Shown one piece after another: positions 21,303 through 24,717 of a stretch of 24,717 nucleotides of DNA (position 1 is its first letter; every line of letters starts with the position of its first letter). The notes beneath the pieces were generated by a model, which saw nothing but the letters and a program-made list of their open reading frames with translations, ran no database searches and was not told where the DNA came from. The stretch covers positions 1 to 24,717 of IMG/VR virus record IMGVR_UViG_3300007960_000175. One strand, 5' to 3'. The DNA is from a virus. Made by a program: the position numbers and the translations under genes.

Positions 21303-22188
21303 ACCAAAAAGAATCGGAGATGTAATCGGGCAAGAACACTTCACAATGGACGCTATGTCTTGGCTTGAAGAAAAGAATATGCCTAACGTATTAGCATACG
21401 GAAATCCCGGTAATGGAAAAACGGCTGCAATGATTGCTCTTGGGCGTTCTATTCTAGGAGATGAATTTGATGAAAACTTCTTTGAAATCAATGCGTCTGA
21501 TGACCGAAGATTGGAAACTGTTAGAACAACCATCAAAAACATTGCTCAAAGTGGAGTTATTGGTAATGCTCCTTTCCGTATCATTTTACTTGATGAAATG
21601 GATGGTATGACTTCAGATGCACAAAATGCTTTGAAGCGTATCATGGAAAGATATGCTAACAACGTAAGGTTTATGATTACTTGCAACGATAAGAGCAAGA
21701 TTATTTTTGCTCTTCAGAGTCGGTGTGCTAATTACCATTTTAAGCCTCTGAGCAATGAAGTAATCTTGGAAGTAATCCAAGGAATCCTTCAAGAAGAAGG
21801 AGTAGAGCGTTTTTCTAACGATGAACTCATCGCCTTTATAGCCTCCGCGTCCCTCGACTTAAGGAGGGTCATTACTGAAGTCCAAGCGGCTAAGTCAAGT
21901 AATACCACGTTGAAGAAGCAAATTGAAATGAGCCTTGAAGAGTATTCAAAAGGGCTAGATATTCTAATCAACAATAAAAATAACGCAATTGCTTACTTTC
22001 AGAAATTGCTTATTGATGGGAGGACTATAAAGGAAATCTGTATCGGGTTACACGATGCAGTAATCAACTCGAATGGACTTGATGCCAATATCAAGTTCAA
22101 ATTCTTAAGAACAATTGGCGAAACAGAATGGCGGTCCACAACCATGACACCGAAAGTATTACTTTCATGGATGGTTGGACAACTTTAA
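21280..22188 (+). CDS. rfcS: replication factor C small subunit (clamp loader)
   Basis: A 302-residue RFC small subunit. It opens WTEKYRPKRIGDVIGQ, the RFC box of archaeal RfcS. Walker A GNPGNGKT lies at 41-48, NASDDR at 71-76, Walker B ILLDEMD at 102-108 (family usually LLDEAD) and the SRC arginine finger at 147-149. RfcS usually has about 315-330 residues. It loads the sliding clamp and would pair with the AAA+ protein at 20152. GGAG is placed well upstream of the ATG. The two extra RFC subunits of a host complex may be supplied by more copies of this one. Confidence 0.94.
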   Translation: MLWTEKYRPKRIGDVIGQEHFTMDAMSWLEEKNMPNVLAYGNPGNGKTAAMIALGRSILGDEFDENFFEINASDDRRLETVRTTIKNIAQSGVIGNAPFRIILLDEMDGMTSDAQNALKRIMERYANNVRFMITCNDKSKIIFALQSRCANYHFKPLSNEVILEVIQGILQEEGVERFSNDELIAFIASASLDLRRVITEVQAAKSSNTTLKKQIEMSLEEYSKGLDILINNKNNAIAYFQKLLIDGRTIKEICIGLHDAVINSNGLDANIKFKFLRTIGETEWRSTTMTPKVLLSWMVGQL

Positions 22189-22210
22189 AAACACAAAGGA
22201 AGTGAATAAA

Positions 22211-23419
22211 ATGAATGAAGAAATGAAGACTGAAATTGAGAAGTCCCTTCAATATATTGGGATGACTCAGGAAGAAGCAGAACAGAAATACGAAGAAATC
22301 TGTTCTGAAAACGGTATTGAAGCAGGCAACCAAATTGGAAAGGCCCTTTGGCGTTCCTATGTTGCCCAACACCGCCGTTCTCAGAACAAGCCAACAACCA
22401 ATGATGGAGGAAGCCTCGCAAAGAAGGCTTTTGGTTTCTTTATTGCTCTTGACGCACCACGCGATATGATGGCTTGGCGACGTAGTAAGGCAATTGAAGA
22501 GTTTAAGCGAGATGCAGACAATGCTCTAGAAAAGGGTATTGTCGCAATCGCTTCTCAGAATGCACTTGGAAAGTGGGTTGTTTCCCGTTATAACCGTAAT
22601 GAATATCAGGAGAAGACAGTTGCAAACTTGCCGAATGGTGCTGAAGAAGGTGAAGATGGACAATACTTCATCCCTCTTGATGATACCGAGCGATACATGA
22701 ATGGTGGTGAAAACAAGGGATATGGGAAGCCTCTTCCTGTGGAACAATACCGCCGACAAGGGCTGTTCTATGGTTCATCTGATGGAGGCGAAATGAAGAT
22801 TTGGCCGTTCTCTTACAAGAACCAACCCTCAGTTGAGTTTGAACCTAATACTTTTGAATGGGTTCATTTCCTTGCTATCCCCAACGAAAACGGAAACCTG
22901 TATGGTATGACCGATGTTACGAAGAATTCGCTTATTCTGAACGCATCACTTGACCCAGAAAACACAGATTACCGCGATATGTCGAGTTTTAACTTTGAGG
23001 ATTTCTTCGTTTCAAATCTTGAAAGCCACCTCGTTCCTCTCGTTGAGTTGGATGATGTTCACATTAAGCGTCAAACACTTGCATACAACGACCGTTTCAT
23101 CGTTACTGATGGTGTAGTGTGCAACATGAACATGACCCCAACATCAAACGGAAACCGCATTCTGAACATTACTGACCTGAATGCTGAGTTTGACTATGAT
23201 GAAGGAAACGGTGTTGTAACCTGTTGGATTCCGTCGCATATCGAGATTGATTTCGGTATCGGTTCATCTGTAATCGTTATCGGAAACACTTCTCAGCGAA
23301 CAGTTGATGGCGAAACGGAACCTGCAACAATCAACGTAACGGGACTTTATGTCCTTGACCGTAAGGGTTCGGCAGTTGAGGTGACTCAAGCAGTTGAAGA
23401 AGACTACGATTGGTTCTGA
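22211..23419 (+). CDS. RPA-like single-stranded-DNA-binding protein
   Basis: The 402-residue product has a helical acidic N-terminus (1-60), a middle region with Trp and Tyr residues, and a C-terminal OB-fold-like segment (about 295-385: RFIVTDGVV, RILNITDLN, GSSVIVIGNTSQ, INVTGLYVLD). The last residues, EEDYDWF, form an acidic aromatic tail of the kind SSB proteins use to recruit partners. It lies between the clamp loader and a recombinase. The single visible OB fold and the large central part are not typical of a known RPA, so the exact family is uncertain. ATG 22211 follows GGAAGTG. Confidence 0.72.
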   Translation: MNEEMKTEIEKSLQYIGMTQEEAEQKYEEICSENGIEAGNQIGKALWRSYVAQHRRSQNKPTTNDGGSLAKKAFGFFIALDAPRDMMAWRRSKAIEEFKRDADNALEKGIVAIASQNALGKWVVSRYNRNEYQEKTVANLPNGAEEGEDGQYFIPLDDTERYMNGGENKGYGKPLPVEQYRRQGLFYGSSDGGEMKIWPFSYKNQPSVEFEPNTFEWVHFLAIPNENGNLYGMTDVTKNSLILNASLDPENTDYRDMSSFNFEDFFVSNLESHLVPLVELDDVHIKRQTLAYNDRFIVTDGVVCNMNMTPTSNGNRILNITDLNAEFDYDEGNGVVTCWIPSHIEIDFGIGSSVIVIGNTSQRTVDGETEPATINVTGLYVLDRKGSAVEVTQAVEEDYDWF

Positions 23420-23476
23420 GAATCAATCGTTGTGTAGTCGTTGGCGTTAATGACGGCCAAAAGGGTGCGAAGCCTT

Positions 23477-23490
23477 TCCCTTTGGAGGGA
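23477..23490 (+). promoter_or_regulatory. small hairpin overlapping the ribosome-binding site of 23497
   Basis: TCCCT (23477-23481) and AGGGA (23486-23490) pair around TTGG, and the right arm is part of the GGAGGGA Shine-Dalgarno site. When folded it could lower translation of the downstream gene. It is short and could be chance. Upstream, AAAGGG (23459-23464) can also pair with CCCTTT, giving an alternative fold. Confidence 0.3.
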
Positions 23491-23496
23491 GTTTAT

Positions 23497-23757
23497 ATGT
23501 TACTAGAAAATAGATACGTTATGTTAAAGAATAATTACATTGTGGATTTAATCACAGTTGATTTTATCACTTTTAAGGAAAACGAAAAAGTGGAGAATGA
23601 ATTTTGGATTAAGTTTCACATTGGAACGAAAGAATGCCGATATAGGACAACTACCAGAAATGAAGTTGCCGATATCATTAATACATGGTCCACCGTGCAT
23701 GGTAAAAATATTTCAATAGATGAATCAGAATTAGGCGGTGCTAATGAATGGGATTGA
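23497..23757 (+). CDS. hypothetical small protein
   Basis: ATG 23497 lies six bases after GGAGGGA (23484-23490); an in-frame upstream extension is unlikely because it would cross the preceding gene's stop region. The 86-residue product has several beta strands and one helix. ELGGANEWD at the end contains Gly-Gly but no preceding strand, so it is not a Ubl. It overlaps the recombinase gene by ten bases. Function unknown. Confidence 0.65.
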   Translation: MLLENRYVMLKNNYIVDLITVDFITFKENEKVENEFWIKFHIGTKECRYRTTTRNEVADIINTWSTVHGKNISIDESELGGANEWD

Positions 23758-24536
23758 CTGATAGAAAAACAACAGATGCTTCTGTTTCCTTCAAAGAACG
23801 TCTTGAAGCACATAAGGCAAAAGCAAGAGAAACCCGACAATCAAGGTTATGTTTAGGTATTTGGGGAGAACCCAAAACAGGAAAAACGGGTCTTGCATTG
23901 GATTTTCCAGACCGAGATATTTATGTCTTGGATTGGGATATGGGTGTTGAGTCAACTTGGATTGAACATCACAACGCTACTGATAGAATTACTGTTTATT
24001 GCCCTATCGAGATGAACAAAGACAATGTAGTGGATATTACTGCTTCTGAAAATAATTCACATGATTTTGTGAAGTATGTTCGTGAAGAAATGGAAGCCGG
24101 TAAAAATCCAATTTTTGTTATTGACGGTGTTGATTCTTGGTTTGAGTCGTGTATTTTAAAGGTAAATCCAAACCCTACTGTTGTTACGAAAATTATGCCT
24201 TTTCAATATGGTGCTAGAAATAAAACATTTGAGCATTTGATGATGGCTATTTATCGTCTGCCTTGCGATGTAATTTATATTACCCACGAAAATGAAAAGT
24301 ATGTGGATAATTCTCCGGTAGGAGTTGTCGCAAATTGGCGTGATTGGGGCGGCAAACTTGAGCAAGAAATTCATTGCTATCGAAAGAAGTTTAAGAATGA
24401 ATTGCAGTATGTTGCTGAATTGGTTGGAAGTAGGACCAACGGTAATCTTGTTGGAACAAAGTTTGTTATTAGGGAAGGCGAACCACCGAACATTAAGTGG
24501 AACGGCATTCCTGAATTGCGTGAACGTAAGATTTGA
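23748..24536 (+). CDS. Sak4-like RecA-fold recombinase/ATPase
   Basis: The 262-residue protein has a P-loop GEPKTGKT at 40-47 and a Walker-B strand PIFVIDGVDSW at 121-131, arranged as in the short Rad51/RecA-like Sak4 (AAA_24) proteins of phages. These assist ssDNA annealing and recombination and usually sit beside an SSB, as here beside the RPA-like gene. It lacks the helix-hairpin-helix domain of archaeal RadA. ATG 23748 overlaps the previous gene; GGCGGTG is nine bases upstream. Confidence 0.82.
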   Translation: MGLTDRKTTDASVSFKERLEAHKAKARETRQSRLCLGIWGEPKTGKTGLALDFPDRDIYVLDWDMGVESTWIEHHNATDRITVYCPIEMNKDNVVDITASENNSHDFVKYVREEMEAGKNPIFVIDGVDSWFESCILKVNPNPTVVTKIMPFQYGARNKTFEHLMMAIYRLPCDVIYITHENEKYVDNSPVGVVANWRDWGGKLEQEIHCYRKKFKNELQYVAELVGSRTNGNLVGTKFVIREGEPPNIKWNGIPELRERKI

Positions 24537-24544
24537 GGGATATT

Positions 24545-24717
24545 ATGAAAGTAAATGTAAATTCAAATACACTTAAGAATGCTTTGGAGAAGATTCAAGT
24601 AAAGGGGAAGTATGTAAATAAGGGTGGACTCTCTTCAGGAAAACTAGATGATGTTTTCTATATGAAGGCAGAGAATGATACTCTTACCCTCTTTTCTGGA
24701 AATCCAACAATGGTTGT
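24545..24717 (+). CDS. N-terminus of a sliding-clamp-like protein, cut by the window edge
   Basis: About 57 residues are visible. The start MKVNVNSNTLKNALEKI, a flexible stretch and then FYMKAENDTLTLFSGNP fit the beginning of a DNA clamp fold (strand, helix, two strands) and most resemble the DnaN layout; PCNA is also possible. The position after the clamp loader, RPA-like and recombinase genes supports it. GAGGGA six bases upstream supports ATG 24545. The identity cannot be settled from a fragment. Confidence 0.5.
   Translation, partial: MKVNVNSNTLKNALEKIQVKGKYVNKGGLSSGKLDDVFYMKAENDTLTLFSGNPTMV

Noticed and set aside
23497-23757. Second ubiquitin-like protein because its end contains Gly-Gly
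   Set aside because: No beta-grasp strand precedes the Gly-Gly and seven more polar residues follow; the strand order does not fit.
1-24717. CRISPR array, insertion sequence or integrase
   Set aside because: No regularly spaced repeats, transposase or tyrosine/serine recombinase motif was seen on either strand.

Overview
This window looks like the replication, nucleotide-metabolism and host-takeover region of a double-stranded DNA virus of an archaeon. Every gene I can support lies on the plus strand. Genes are packed with little or no spacing, and many start codons overlap the previous stop codon. Archaeal information-processing proteins are mixed with phage-type ones: transcription factor TFB, an RFC small subunit, an ATP-dependent DNA ligase, an RPA-like protein and a histone-fold protein, beside a class II ribonucleotide reductase, MazG, a Sak4-like recombinase, tRNAs and very many tiny Zn-ribbon proteins. 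From general knowledge this resembles the magroviruses of marine group II Euryarchaeota. That assignment is an inference from gene content; no capsid, terminase or DNA polymerase gene lies inside the window.

Layout. Positions 1-5631 hold small proteins (many with Zn ribbons), a MazG-like protein, a conserved viral protein with a CDKHVVKM motif, two tRNA genes (Arg-UCU and a CAU tRNA), a 411-residue Zn-finger protein and, at 5419-5631, a small ubiquitin-like protein ending Gly-Gly-Ala-Phe. Two strong hairpins at 5662-5737 form a transcription boundary. Positions 5748-9869 carry dNTP synthesis genes (class II RNR, dCMP-type deaminase) and a 361-residue protein that may hold an E2-like domain. 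Positions 9859-13179 hold TFB, an E1/ThiF-like adenylating enzyme, an HTH/basic DNA-binding protein and a JAMM metalloprotease. Positions 13176-15750 hold a bacterial-type (group I) chaperonin pair, GroES-like then GroEL-like. Positions 15740-24717 form the replication and chromatin block: a PC4-like protein, DNA ligase, a histone-fold protein, a degenerate LAGLIDADG protein, an AAA+ protein probably acting as the large clamp-loader partner, the RFC small subunit, an RPA-like ssDNA-binding protein, a Sak4-like recombinase and the start of a sliding-clamp-like protein.

The most interesting reading is that the Ubl (needing removal of two residues to expose Gly-Gly), the E1-like enzyme and the JAMM protease form a virus-encoded ubiquitin-like modification system, possibly with an E2-like protein at 8784-9869. 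A second striking feature is translational: at least eleven gene junctions use a Shine-Dalgarno stretch of the GGAGGAAGAAGAATGA type that is also read as the last Glu codons of the upstream protein, with the next start codon overlapping the stop. A third is a set of virus-encoded host-like DNA-packaging and transcription proteins (histone fold, TFB, PC4-like) and a group I chaperonin system in what otherwise looks like an archaeal virus.
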